This document shows, in pieces, positions 1-10,944 of a DNA stretch of 64,000 nt (the first letter of the stretch is position 1; every line of letters starts with the position of its first letter). The stretch covers positions 43,870,507-43,934,506 of the forward strand of contig CM050449.1 of assembly GCA_027563935.2 (NCBI GenBank), written 5' to 3'. A program made the position numbers and the translations under genes. The stretch comes from Costus lasius. Its lineage: Eukaryota > Streptophyta > Magnoliopsida > Zingiberales > Costaceae. A model generated the notes under the pieces. That model was not told where the DNA came from. It did no database searches and was given only the letters and a program-made list of their open reading frames with translations.

Positions 1-596
1 TTATTGCATAATATATGAAATTGGAAACCAAGGGAAAGTTATCTGAGTGTCAAATTCCAAACAACATGTTAAGGTAAGTAATCTATTGATAAATTAAAAG
101 GCAAACTAGTCACAGAATGGGAAAGATATTCAATAATTTGCAGAGGAAGTTTACAAATGGAAAACGCACTTTTGCCCTCAACATCACAAGTTAAGCATTT
201 TTTTACTTAAATAATCAAATCAATAGTTTAGAACAGTGTGCGCTATAAGCTGCTACGTAAATGCTAGCATATGATGTTCACAAAGACAAAATAGATATAT
301 ACGTTCGGTGCAGATACACTAAAAGCAAATTTTCAATCTAACAACAATCATTTTACATATTAAAAGACAGACATTAAAGAATGATGAGTATGATCCATAA
401 ATAATGCGATTAACCTTCATAAAGTCAATAAAGATCAATATGATAAAACGTATTAGTTCCTAGTTCATGTCATTCAAAGAAACACAAAGTCCACTATAAG
501 CTACATAAGTATGATTTCTGACCATGTAAACATGTTAATCACCAAGTTACAGAATCATTACATCTAGATTAAGGATAATCATGAAACTACAATGTG

Positions 597-639
<43 letters not shown>

Positions 640-870
640 AACAATATATTCACCAACAAAATCAACTACAAACATTTAGCAAGAGCACTCACTAACTAAA
701 AAAGAAAATAAATATGCTTCACCTGCCTCTTTTCCTGCTACATTTTGATCTTCTTGAACTTGTAGAAGCATACTTGCTACGTTTCTAGAGTTATTCCCTA
801 AACAGTTGTCATCATCCTCTCAAACACTTGCCTATGGGTTTCGGTCAGAGCGATATATTAAAAAACATTC
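1..870. other. AT-rich non-coding DNA downstream of the VQ gene
   Basis: No reading frame with recognisable protein features is present on either strand. The stretch is AT-rich and holds one AT dinucleotide run. Because the VQ gene is on the minus strand, this region is its 3' flank and probably contains its 3' UTR and poly(A) site, which I could not place. Confidence 0.5.
599..636. repeat. (AT)n microsatellite
   Basis: An uninterrupted AT dinucleotide run of about 19 units, seen directly. It lies roughly 310 bases beyond the stop codon of the VQ gene. Confidence 0.95.
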
Positions 871-947
871 ATATTGCTACAATTTTCAACATTTGATGAA
901 GGACAAGGTTCTCTGCTATCTAAGGAACAGCAACGAATGCTTCCAAG

Positions 948-1919
948 CTACAACATATCTCTCCATCTAGGGCTCAATATTGGAAAGAACCCAGACGGCG
1001 ATTGCGGGAACCAGAGCCCGGGTGACGGTGGCGGTTGCGGTCCAGGTGATGGCCCCGCCCCCAATATCCCTGGCTGGGGCAATGGTGATAGGCCAAAGTT
1101 GGGAGTCAACGGCGGGGGGTACTGGAACCCTGGCGAAAGCAGCGGATACGGAGATCGCGGCGACAGCAGGTTGAAGAAGGCAGTTGGAGAAGGCAGCGCC
1201 GACGACGGAGTAGTAGGGAGAGGTACGGAGCTCGAATTCCCGATCGCTCGGGGTGAGGGCAAGGGGAACGGTAGACGAGGGGAGAGGAGTAGCCCCGGCG
1301 ACGGAAGCGGGGCCAGGTGAGGATGGGCCTGAGCCTGAGGGTGTCGGGAGGTGTCGGAGCTGAGAAGGGAGCTCTCGAGATAGCGCATATAAGCGGAAAC
1401 AGGGGACTCAGCCCAGGCGGGGCCCGCGGCAGGCAAGGGGCGAGGAAAGGGAGGGGGAGGGTTGGGATTGGGGTTAGCTGGAGGCCGATTAGGGTTAGGA
1501 ATATGATAAGGGATTGAGGGATGAGGGTGCGGCCGAGGGGCGGCAGCGGCCAGAGGAGGGGGAGGCGGCCGGGCGATGGGAGCGAGAGGCGGGGGGCGGA
1601 TCTTCTGGAGACGAGTACTGGATGGGCGGGGCTGGGAGAGGGGATTTGGGGCGGGGGTAGAGTCACGGGAGGGGGTGCCGGTGAGCTGCTGCACGATGCT
1701 GCGAAAATCGTTCTTGCTGATGTTGTATACCTGCGGCTGAGGGGGATGGTGGTTCGGCTGCTGTTGCTGGTGCACCGGCGGCGGTGCAGGCGCAGGCGGA
1801 GGAGGGTTGTGGTTGGGAAAGTAGTTTGAATGGTGGAGGGGGCTCTTGCGGATGTTCTTGCCGAGCTTGTTGACTCCGAGAGGATGATGGCTGTTGTTGC
1901 TGTTCCTGAAGTGATCCAT
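948..1919 (-). CDS. IKU1: VQ-motif protein, HAIKU1-like
   Basis: A 323-residue single-exon protein. Residues 72-81 read FRSIVQQLTG, the FxxxVQxLTG core that defines plant VQ proteins and contacts WRKY transcription factors. The N-terminal block (residues 14-31, LGVNKLGKNIRKSPLH) and the C-terminal FFPILSPRWRDML are, as I recall them, hallmarks of the HAIKU1 subgroup. In Arabidopsis HAIKU1 acts in the nucleus with MINI3 (WRKY10) and IKU2 to control endosperm growth and seed size. The rest is low-complexity: proline, histidine and glutamine rich (residues 36-64) and proline/serine rich with repeated LxSPR/SPG-type motifs (about 205-310), suggesting disorder and possible phosphorylation. The start at 1919 is the first ATG before the conserved block. 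The gene is very GC-rich against AT-rich flanks, which produces several GC-rich shadow frames on the other strand. It is the only intact cellular gene I recognise here. Confidence 0.9.
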   Translation of the reverse strand: MDHFRNSNNSHHPLGVNKLGKNIRKSPLHHSNYFPNHNPPPPAPAPPPVHQQQQPNHHPPQPQVYNISKNDFRSIVQQLTGTPSRDSTPAPNPLSQPRPSSTRLQKIRPPPLAPIARPPPPPLAAAAPRPHPHPSIPYHIPNPNRPPANPNPNPPPPFPRPLPAAGPAWAESPVSAYMRYLESSLLSSDTSRHPQAQAHPHLAPLPSPGLLLSPRLPFPLPSPRAIGNSSSVPLPTTPSSALPSPTAFFNLLSPRSPYPLLSPGFQYPPPLTPNFGLSPLPQPGILGAGPSPGPQPPPSPGLWFPQSPSGFFPILSPRWRDML

Positions 1920-2228
1920 CTCCTTGGATTTGGATCTGCCCTACGTGAAGGGGAGAAAAGGGGAAGGAATCAATTCATGGGAGAGCAAGAAAACGAAGGC
2001 GTTGTTTGTGTGGATTGATGATTGACTTGCGGTGGCCAAAGCACAGCAAGCAAGGAATATGAATCTATGGCTTGCCCCATGGCAGAGGAAATGGTATTGA
2101 AAGGATTAGTGAGAGTGAAAGTAAATTCTTTTCACTTTGTTGTTGTCTTGTGTGCAAGGATTTACAGGGAGAGAGACTGAGTGATTTATCTCCCTGCTCC
2201 GTTTGGTTTCAAGTGTTCTTTTTATTTT

Positions 2229-2236
2229 TATTTATA
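2229..2236 (-). promoter_or_regulatory. Candidate TATA box of the VQ gene
   Basis: On the minus strand this reads TATAAATA, about 310 bases upstream of the ATG at 1919. It is followed by a pyrimidine-rich, moderately GC-balanced leader (1920-2200), typical of a plant 5' UTR. The surrounding A/T-rich run makes a chance match possible. Confidence 0.4.
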
Positions 2237-2239
2237 TAT

Positions 2240-5200
2240 TATTATTATTATTTTACAGCACTTTTTAAAGGGTGTACAGACAAGTGGCTGTCTTCCTATA
2301 TCCACTGGTCAACCGACTGTCGGTCTAAAGCTGCAGTCAATCTGTTCGAGAAGGACGGTTTCCACGTGGCGGTTATTGGTTGAAACTTTTCTTGTGGTCG
2401 ATGAAGTTCATTTTTTTTTTAAAAAAAAAAATTGGTCATTAAAATACCATTTGCGGTTAATTCCTAAAGTGCTGTATCATCCCAATTAGCCACTAAAATA
2501 TTATAATTCTTTAGTACAATATCTTATGTTTAGTAACTTATTTTCTTCTTAATTTAACTTCTTTTCTTTTTCTTTGTAGAAAGTTCTTTTCATGTTTAAT
2601 CAAAACTATTTTACACATCACCTTTGCAAAAATAATTTCAAAATACAAAAAGGTTTATTAAAAAAAATAAAATATTCAAAATATATCTAATTTTATCACA
2701 TAGTCAAGGCAAAGTTTAAGGTTGTATCATACCATATTGTAATAAAATTTATGTGTACTCATTATTTTAATCACCCACAACTTAAATTTTTACATAATCA
2801 CAATCGGGATAGACAAGAAAATTAACACAATTCAATTTCACAAATAAAGTTAATCACAGGTATATTTAAAAAATCAAAATTAGTGCATTTAGTATAACTA
2901 AATTATAAATAAGTAATAAAAAAAAAGAGAGCAAGAATAAATGACACTCACAAAGTATACCGTGTAGCTCATCCGATGCTCCTCTCATTCATTATCATCC
3001 TCCACAAAAATCGGACAGTTTCTCATGCATGTATCTCTCCATCCTATCCAGCCGTCCGAGTGCACTGGTCATCTAACGTTGGAATAAAATTTAAAGAGAA
3101 ATAAAATTTAAAAAAGTTAACGCTAAATACTAACGTTACTACTTTTATTAATAAGCTTTTAAAAGCTTGTTAAAAATCTCCTACGAGATGAACAATGTGG
3201 TCTCTTTTTTTTTTCTTTCTTTTTCTTTTATTTATTTTATCTTCTTGATTTTCTTTTATTTTGCCACTTATCACTGAAAGAGAGTCCTGATCAATTTCTC
3301 CAAGGTTATGCTCGCAGAAGAGAAATACGCGGTTATATCCTAAGTGATCAATCTAAATTTAACTCATACAAGAGCTTAAATTTTCACATAAGGATAAATC
3401 GTAACGCACCTCCGAGTTCTATCATTCTAACTTTCTTTTAAATATATTTTATAAATTTTATTGCTTCATAATTTAAGTTTTCATTTTCAATTTAAATAAA
3501 ATTTTTTTAAAAATTTTAGACCAATAATCTTAGCTACAAATATGTAGCTATTAAAAAAATTCTGTCCGATCTAAATTAGATTTAAAACAAACTGTTTACT
3601 CAATGTTTGTTTTCTGTTGTTTTTGTTAACAAAACAATTGAAGAGAGCAAATCTAGTTTCGCTGCATCCAGCGGCGCTATAAGAAAAAAATAAAATAAAA
3701 TCCTAATTGTTGCTCCGGAGCATTAGGAAAATTTTTAAAAAAATATATATATATTTTTTTTATAATTTTAAAATGTAAGAGATTATGTTATCAAATTCTT
3801 ATATTGTAAAGAAAAAATTTGTGTAGAGTTTTCTTTTTCAATTTTAGTTTATTGTCAAATCTAGTTATGTTACATATTGTGTTTATTGCTATTTTATCAA
3901 TTTTATTGGTTTTATAATTTTGATTTAATATCCTAAGATTTTGTTTTAATTATGTTACCATTTTGGTTTTACCAATTTGGTTTATTTCCAAAATTGCATA
4001 TCTTTATCATCGAAACATTTATTTACAGTGTTTCGGAAATTTATGGAAGAGAAACAGTTTTGATTTTTATTTAAATCAACATAAATTAGTATAAATGTTA
4101 CTGTTACAATAGTTACTCTAAATAATAATTTTAATTATATTAAAAAGAAGCGGCTGCAGTAAGTAGCTGCGGATAAAACTGTTAAAAAAAAATTATAGAA
4201 GTAAAACTCTAATTGTCTTTGCATGAAGCAGCGTTAAATTGCCTGAAAAAAAATATATACACAGATATATAACCTACTGCCTCATTAACTCATTAAAAAC
4301 AATTAATTAAATTAGGGTCAAAACCCTAATTTATTTGCAGCAAGTAGATGCAGCTGGCATATTTATATATTTATCTGCTGTTTTATAAATTTAAATAAAT
4401 ATCAATATCTGTGTGGTGTAACGTTAATTTTTATTAGTAAACAAAAAGACAATTAAATTTATATTATCCTTACTTTTTTAGTCTCACTAGTAACTATAAT
4501 TAAAATAAAAAATAAATTTAATTTTAATTAAATACAATTGATTATTTAATGCTGCTTATTAAAAAAATAAGCAATAAATCGTATTCGTCTGGCTATGCCA
4601 TATAAGATCCATTAAGAACTGAGGCCTTTTAAGCAATACGAGAAATTGGAAGGTGAAACTCATCCAAAGGAAAAGGACGAGAGTGAGGAAGAATTATGCG
4701 TTCAAACTTCATCGAATTCCATTGAGAATTAGAGGAGATCCAAGCCAAAACATCACTAACTGGACATAGGGTAGAAGTAGAGCTAGAAAGCACAATTATG
4801 ACCAAGGGAGAGAAAATCTAGAATTTGATAATTTTCATTAGGGAGTTAGTCAATTTTTATTATTTTACTTTTTCTTAACTAATTAGAATAATTAGCTTGA
4901 GTTTAAAATTGATTTAATAACAAATACTATCACTTAAACTTATTTCTGGGGAGCAACACCTTATTTTCATCCTTGTAATGATTATTCATCATGTTGATCT
5001 TATTTAATTGTGTTAAAGTTAATTATAGATGATTTATGATGCTTTTTAATTAGTATTATTTAATGTATTACATGTTTTGGGGGTTAGGATAAGGAACGAA
5101 CGGAGACTCTTAACTATATAAATCATTAATTGAACCTATAAGCTCTAGACTATGAAAGTAGTTAGGATTATAGAATTTGGTTAGTGGCATAAATTCTTTC

Positions 5201-5256
5201 ATGACTTATTTTGATTTTTGATATTGCCTAGGTTGATTTCTAAATCATAAGTTTTG
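2240..5256. other. AT-rich intergenic region, no gene seen
   Basis: About 3 kb of very AT-rich sequence with no long reading frame, no recognisable domain and no clear LTR boundary. Short poly-A and poly-T runs occur around 2411-2430 and 3210-3230. It may include the eroded 3' half of the outer Athila-like element whose gag begins at about 5291, but I could not identify pol or an LTR in it. Confidence 0.45.

Positions 5257-5290
<34 letters not shown>
5257..5290. repeat. (TTA)n microsatellite
   Basis: About 11 TTA trinucleotide units, seen directly. It lies at the point where similarity to Athila gag fades, so it may mark the truncation point of that element. Confidence 0.9.
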
Positions 5291-5296
<6 letters not shown>

Positions 5297-5766
5297 CATA
5301 AAAGATTTGGATGATTTTTCCACCTAAGGTTATATGTTTTAGAGTATGGATCATTTTGTCTATAATTTACCTACAACATTAATGTATTTGTGATCACTAT
5401 CATTAAGATTTGTTCCTAATTGACACTCATTAGTATGATGATCATCATTTCCCTAAATATCACAAGGAGATGCATTAGTCATGACAGCATGCATGTTAAG
5501 AGAATTAAATTTAATAGCTAAGAGGTCTACTTTTTGTTCAAGAGAGCGATAGGGCATTGTCGATCTTACTTGGTTATCTATACAATATACCTCTCTCAAC
5601 AATCCACTAATGGTGGTTGAGTGTCATATCCTCTATGAAGGTTAGAGCATCATCTATATTTTTATTCATTAATTCTTCTCTAGAAGCTGCATTAATGGTT
5701 AGCCTAGCACTATAATCTAAATCATTATAAAAAATACACACAAATATATATTTTTCAAAGCCATGA
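5291..5766 (-). pseudogene. Outer Athila-like element, degenerate gag (C-terminal side)
   Basis: At DNA level this stretch aligns in order with the gag of the better preserved Athila element at about 27830-28316, including the segments around 'gatttggatgatttttcc', 'caaagccatgatg' and the intervening 'cattaatggttagcctagcac'. No reading frame survives. The copy stops at CATGA (5762-5766) and resumes at 41316 with the same five bases, so a later element was inserted here. It is the oldest identifiable retroelement in the stack. Confidence 0.6.
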
Positions 5767-5861
5767 TGTCACACCCCTAGATGATGATAATGATAATTGA
5801 TAAATGAAAATTCAAATCATATAAAATAATTTTGCTATATCTATCTAGGATCATTTCTGCC

Positions 5862-5959
5862 ATTTGTTGTTGCATCAAACTAGACATTGTCTGCAAAGCT
5901 TTGTTAACACAAGTTATTTGAGTTGGAGAATCACTAGGAGATCGCGATGACCTTGTCAT
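5862..5959 (-). pseudogene. gag start fragment of the Tekay-like element
   Basis: An open frame starting MTRSSRSPSD with a glutamine/methionine-rich stretch (SSLMQQQMAEM), like the first residues of chromovirus gag. After about 32 residues it runs directly into the LTR-end copy that starts at 5767, so nearly all of gag and all of pol were lost in one deletion. Confidence 0.45.
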
Positions 5960-6053
5960 CTTGCTTACCTAAATAATCATCAAATTAAATATTGTTAATC
6001 ACTAAGTGTCACCATGATCAAACGAAAGATCCTTAGAAAATCCTAAAAGTTTT

Positions 6054-6065
6054 GCTCTGATACCA
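6054..6065 (-). other. PBS, initiator tRNA-Met type
   Basis: In minus sense this is TGGTATCAGAGC, the standard plant PBS complementary to the 3' end of initiator tRNA-Met. It sits four bases from the LTR end at 6070 and fixes the orientation of the element. Confidence 0.85.
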
Positions 6066-6069
6066 CAAT

Positions 6070-7135
6070 TGTCACACCCCTAGATGATGATAAAGATAAT
6101 TGATAAATAAAAAATGCAAATCATATAAAACAATTTGTCTATATCAATCCAGGATTATTACTCGATAACCTGTTCGACCTGAACTATAAAATTTACTTTT
6201 TCATCAATGAAGGAGGTAACAAAAATTTCAATAACAATTCTAAATTTTATCCTCATAATCAAAATCTTTTAATATCATAAAAGTCACATGTCATATTACA
6301 AACCCATAGTATCTTTTGTACATCACATACATGTTAGGATTATTCTCGATCTTATCTTACAAGCACAAAACAACTTCATGCATTAGCCATTGAAGTTTAC
6401 ATGCTCAAAACATAAAACTTCTACCCATTAACATCCTTTTGAACCTTCCACAAAACTTGTAGCCCAAAGCTAACCTATAAAGAGGTTATAATGCAAGAAT
6501 TAAACAAGAATGCTCAACAAGTAAATTAGATGCAAAAAGGTACCAAATTATCAATTAGGCCATATCTTTATTGTAAATCAATCTTAAAGCATTAGATCTC
6601 CAAATGAGTCCATAGGTAGTAAAATCAAATAGCGACATGATAGTTAAATCATAAGCACGAGGAGCATAATGAAAAATCAAACTAAAGAGACATATCATAC
6701 AAATTGCATAGTGGAGAATAACACATAAACCTTCCATGTCTAGAATCATAATCCACCCTCGTCAGTGTGAAAAGCAAACATATGCCGGTTGGAGCTGTCA
6801 TGGCTCCCCAAATGAGATAGTGGGAGTCAAGAGGTGGCCCCCATTATTTCTAATGTGACACTTTGTTCTATAACTATCCTTCTTTTTCATTTCTGGGCTC
6901 ATAGTCTTTTCCCTTTCAGGCGCATAGTCTTTTCCCTTTCGGGCTCATAAAGTTATTCCCACTAGCATCCAATACATTAATAACAAAAGAAAACATTCTT
7001 TCCTTCATTGTGAAATGTGTTCATTGATATATGTATCAAACCCATAAAGATGTGAACCTTGAAGTTCATACAAGAGACAAGTGTTGATATACTCATGAAT
7101 TTGAAGCAATAGGTAAAATATTATAAAGAAAGATC
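6070..7135 (-). repeat. 5' LTR of the Tekay-like element, first part
   Basis: Begins TGTCACACCCC next to the PBS, and its first roughly 95 bases repeat those at 5767. Interrupted at 7135/7136 by a copia LTR; the rest lies at 40877-41315. The whole LTR would be about 1.5 kb. Confidence 0.6.
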
Positions 7136-7726
7136 TGTTAGGGAATACCGGGTGTAAATTAAAATTTTACAGTCCAAGGATGCAGCGGAAGACACATTAC
7201 ACCCGAAACATATTCCTTCACCAAGGATCCATGCGAGGGAGATAACACAAGGATGTGTTAGGGATGGTACCTCTTTTGCTCGCTAGGATGATGATGCCGA
7301 GTTGAAGACGATCAAGCGCTCGTCCTCTACAAGTATCCACGCGTCGACCTTCTAAACGTTGCTCCCTTCCACGCTTGGTGCTAGCCTCGGGAAGAAAAGA
7401 TCACCTCTTGGATTCCCCTTCTTCTTCTTCCTTTGCTCTTCATGCCAACAAGTCTTCTTACTTGGAGACTTTCGACAAACAAAGAAGAAGATGAGGAAGG
7501 TGGCGCAACACAAGAAGAATAGGGCGGCTAGGGCTTCAAAGCTTGCGCAACTTGTTGGTGGAAGTTGCCTTGCTTTGAGAAGAAATTCTGCACTTCTAGA
7601 GGGGCGCATACCCCTTTGTTTTATAGCCATCCATGCCACCGTCGCCCCTATCCTTCCATATGTGCGCTTGGCGCAATTCCTTCATGAAATTGCCATAAGA
7701 AACCTACCACCTTCTCCCTTGAATTG
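7136..7726 (-). repeat. Copia solo LTR, first part
   Basis: Begins TGTTAGGGAATACC and has the layout of the LTR starts of elements A, B and D (TGTTGG... then a 'cag(c)ggaag' block and a region with the Cys-Ala-like 'tctcttcca cgcctggtgctagcctcgg' theme). Broken at 7726 by the Athila insertion and continued at 39028. No PBS or PPT flanks either outer end, so it appears to be a solo LTR of about 2.4 kb. Outer flanks (AGATC and ATAAG) do not form an obvious TSD. Confidence 0.65.
7618..7625 (-). promoter_or_regulatory. LTR TATA box
   Basis: Minus sense TATAAAAC in the split copia solo LTR, at the same place as the TATA boxes of the B and D LTRs relative to their GC-rich R/U5-like segment. Confidence 0.45.
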
Positions 7727-9658
7727 TGTTGTATCCCAACAAGTAGCTAGACAAAAAAACTTATCTCTGGCGTTGCCGCCAAAAACTTGTTGTGTCCAAA
7801 AACCTATTGTGTCCGCAAGTGCATGGATACTCGAAGTAATAAAAAAATATCGATCACACAGAGACCTCGTTTGTCAAGTACTGAATAATCGATTTCTTAC
7901 TATCTAGGCAATCGAAACTATGTAAGGAAACTAATGAAAACTTTAATGAAAATACCAGAGAGAGAAAATGGGACTAGGGTTTCATCCATTTTAATTTCTA
8001 TGACTAGATATGAATAGTAATTTGTCAGTTTAATTTTATCATGATAAAGATATAATTTACTTCATAAAAGGATCGTCTCACTTTCGTGGAGACAATCATG
8101 CTGGGACCGATCTTCGCTTTCGCGCAAGATCTATCCCAAGTTGAAAATAAGTAAATCATCAATCAAAGAACTCAAGGATCACTTTCGTGCATCCGAATTC
8201 TAAGTTGATTATCTCAAGTGGAATCTCAATGATCACTTTTGTGCATCCGAGTCTCAACATAAGTTCTACTTATGGTTCTCCAACGTTCTGATCCTCACTT
8301 TCGCACAAGATCTCTATGTTTGATAAATTGACTCAATCCTAGATTCATATTATTATCATGGCAATTATTCTTCTAAAATCAAGAAATAAGAACTAACCTA
8401 ATTTCTTACAGTAAGTTCCTAACATTTAATTCTAGGGTTCCAAGTTCTCAAGCAAGTCACCTTTCGGTCCTTATTGCGAAAACTCTAAAACATGACCAAT
8501 AACATGAATCTATGGAGAATCAAAGAGAAATTGTCACAAAAGTAGAATTATCATGCTAAAATTATACGTGACGAAGCAATGAAAATTTTATCTAGTCATC
8601 AAGAAATCAAAGGGAATTACTCCCCCATGTCCCATAAAAGGTTTAAACTAGCATAGATGAAAGATTACAATAGTCCATAGTATCAATGTGTAGGAAATCA
8701 AGAAAAAGGGGAAAAACAAATAACCACACGGTTGTAATGGAAATTACAGCCGTAATTTCCACGTGTGAACAATGCTGGCGCTGGGAATCTTCTTGATTTC
8801 TCCTCAGATCGAGATCCTTTCACTCTGAAACTTATGGGGTATGTTTTCCTACTCCAGGAAAAGCTTCCCCTCAAATTTCACGGCCAGAGATGCGTTGTAC
8901 GCTTCTCGGCGGCAAAACCTAAGGCAGTGGCATGAAACTCGATTTCTCCCTTGTTAGTGGATGAAATTTAGGCCTTTTGGTGTCTCCCCCTTCGTCTCGT
9001 CAAAAGCTCTCTTTTTGCTTCTTACAGCTTTGAATTTTATGGCCTGGATCATCCGCAATCAATCGTACAAAAATCGGATTTCAATTTGACCATGAAAATC
9101 GCGAATCTGGGTCATAATTACGGCAGTGGTTTCTGTTACGGCAATGCCGTAAAGTCAAGTTCTCTGATCAAAACCATTTGGAAATTACCGCATAGTAATA
9201 TATGTTACGGCAGTGCCATAATTTCAGCCAATGTTTCTGGTCGGAAAGTGCTCCAAATTACAACCCGTGAAAAGCCTTATGGTAGTGCCGTAATTTTCAA
9301 AAATTTTTCTAGATGAAAAATTCTCAAATTACGGCAGTGCTCTGATATTACGGTAACCGGTGAAAATACGGTACCGTAATATAGATTACGGCCTTGCCGT
9401 AATTTGGTTTGAAGCTCCAATCTTCATGAAATTTGACATGCAATCTCTTCTTGATGGTGGGAATTCATTCATGCATCTGGAATTGCTTGAAAATGCCTGA
9501 AAATCGTGCCTTTTTGCCTGAAAATCATTAAAAACCAAAAAGAGTGTGAATTCTGCAATAATTGATAAAAAGGCATAAAAATAAGCAAAGGTTCATGAAT
9601 TTGACACAAAAAGATATATGAAATGGCATGAAATTTACTATAAATTTCGGTGTCATCA
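7727..9658 (-). repeat. Athila 3' LTR
   Basis: Runs from TGTTGTATCC to GGTGTCATCA in plus sense, so TGATGACACC...GGATACAACA in element sense. It matches 37136-39027 along its length. The end near 7769-7795 contains a PBS-like segment (ttgccgccaaaaacttgttg) inside the LTR. It contains the near-palindrome array at 9110-9405. Confidence 0.8.
9110..9405. repeat. Near-palindrome array in Athila 3' LTR
   Basis: Four to five diverged units of roughly 60-80 bases, each with a core resembling TTACGGCAGTGCCGTAA and often followed by a 'ttctctggtc'-like segment. The core is palindromic except for its central base. A lone related motif occurs near 8745-8762. The array creates an apparent reading frame of repeated YGSA(V/I), which I regard as a by-product. 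Confidence 0.75.
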
Positions 9659-10924
9659 AACACATAAGGCTCAAACTTTGCTTGTCCTCAAGCAAAAAAA
9701 TCAAAAATCAATCATAGGCATAGATTTTCTCGTGAAGAATAAATTTCTAAAATACAATTACTAATGAGAAATCCCACCAATTGATTCATAAAATTTTAAG
9801 TAGACATATCATCCATTGAATTCAATTCTCAAGATCCAAAACTTAATCGAATAAAACTTCGCAACTTGTACAAAAAGTAGAATTTCAATTTCATGAATTC
9901 ATCCAATTTCTGTTCAAATATATCATGTTTTTGTTTACAGGAATAAGATATCCAAAATCTTTTTCCACTCAAAATTTTCTTTTCTTTTCTATATTCTTTT
10001 TTTTTGGATGGCATGTACCCATATAGATACATACTTTTTATTTGGACATCAACTCTTGTCTTTGGTACCACTGTCAATTTTACATAGTGCCAAGTAGAGG
10101 AGTCATTTTCTTTTTCTTTCTCTCTAATCTTTTTCTTTTCAGACTTCAACCCATATCTTCGGTACCACTGTCAATTTTACAAAGTGCCAAGTAGGGGAGT
10201 CACTCACTATTTTTGGATTTTGGATTCTCCCTTCCCAACAAATAGTAAATAGACTAAACATCAATTAGATTAATCAATTGATATCCATTCAAAAATCATA
10301 CTCATATGCTGATTTTATTCAAAAGGTAGCTTCACTGTTGAATTAAATTCTTCAAATAATATATCTCCTTAAAATCTCATTCATCAATCAATGAAAAATT
10401 TTAAAAGTAGATATATATTAGAGAAATAAATTTGACATGATAGATCTAGTCCTAATCACAAGCATGAGTTCATTCACCTTCAATAAGAATCATACAAGTC
10501 ATCAACAATAAATTCTTCAAAAATATAGACCACGCCATAAATCAATCATATCAACACAAAAATATACTCATCAGTCATGAAAGTACACAATGTTATATCA
10601 ACAAGCATGCACCTCCACAGGGTGCTCAAAATATCAAAATATCATCTTACAACCATATTGAAATAACCATCAATATCAAAATGTGATAATACAACCCCAT
10701 CAAATGAATAGAAATCAATATCATCATCATACAACCACATCGAAATAGTCATCAAAACATATAGCAGTAGCAGACACAACAAGTTTGTAGAGTCATCCCT
10801 CCTATAAATAATTGAAATATTTTTTTGATCCGGAAGGACACACTTATGAATACAAGTAGGTAGACGTATTTCCGGTGTCATGGCCAAAACCTAAGTGTTG
10901 GCGTATAGGGACTTTTGTCACTCC
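9659..10924 (-). other. Athila 3' untranslated internal region
   Basis: Just inside the 3' LTR, element sense reads GCTTGAGGACAAGCAAAG then TTTGAGCC, the segment common before the 3' LTR of Athila-like elements and functioning as the PPT neighbourhood. The rest is AT-rich, with a direct repeat at 10048-10202 and several imperfect repeats of 'caaccacatcgaaata(g/a)(t/c)catca' at 10640-10760. No protein is recognisable. Confidence 0.6.
10048..10202. repeat. Direct repeat, two copies of about 58 bases
   Basis: Copies at about 10048-10105 and 10145-10202 share 'ggtaccactgtcaatttta' followed by 'agtgccaagtag(a/g)ggagtca'. They are separated by a CT-rich stretch. It resembles the repeated untranslated segments of the plus-strand Athila at 63340-63570 in position before the 3' LTR, though not closely in sequence. 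Confidence 0.8.
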
Positions 10925-10944
10925 CTGACACGGCTCCAAAAACT

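Noticed and set aside
874..1829. Plus-strand GC-rich reading frames and a 186-residue minus-strand frame over the VQ gene
   Set aside because: They are shadows of the GC-rich coding sequence of the VQ gene; none contains a known motif, while the chosen frame has the VQ motif and both conserved ends.
6054..6065. tRNA-Met gene fragments at the several 'gctctgatacca' sites
   Set aside because: They are 11-12 base primer binding sites next to LTR ends; no tRNA body is present.
7359..7907. A 182-residue plus-strand frame
   Set aside because: It crosses the border between the copia LTR and the Athila LTR (7726/7727), so it is a chance frame through two unrelated repeats.
9086..9316. Small protein with YGSAV repeats
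   Set aside because: Translation of the near-palindrome array. The other LTR copies do not keep the frame.
9110..9405. CRISPR-like array
   Set aside because: Repeat cores are diverged, unit lengths vary from about 60 to 80 bases, spacers are related to each other, and the setting is a plant LTR.
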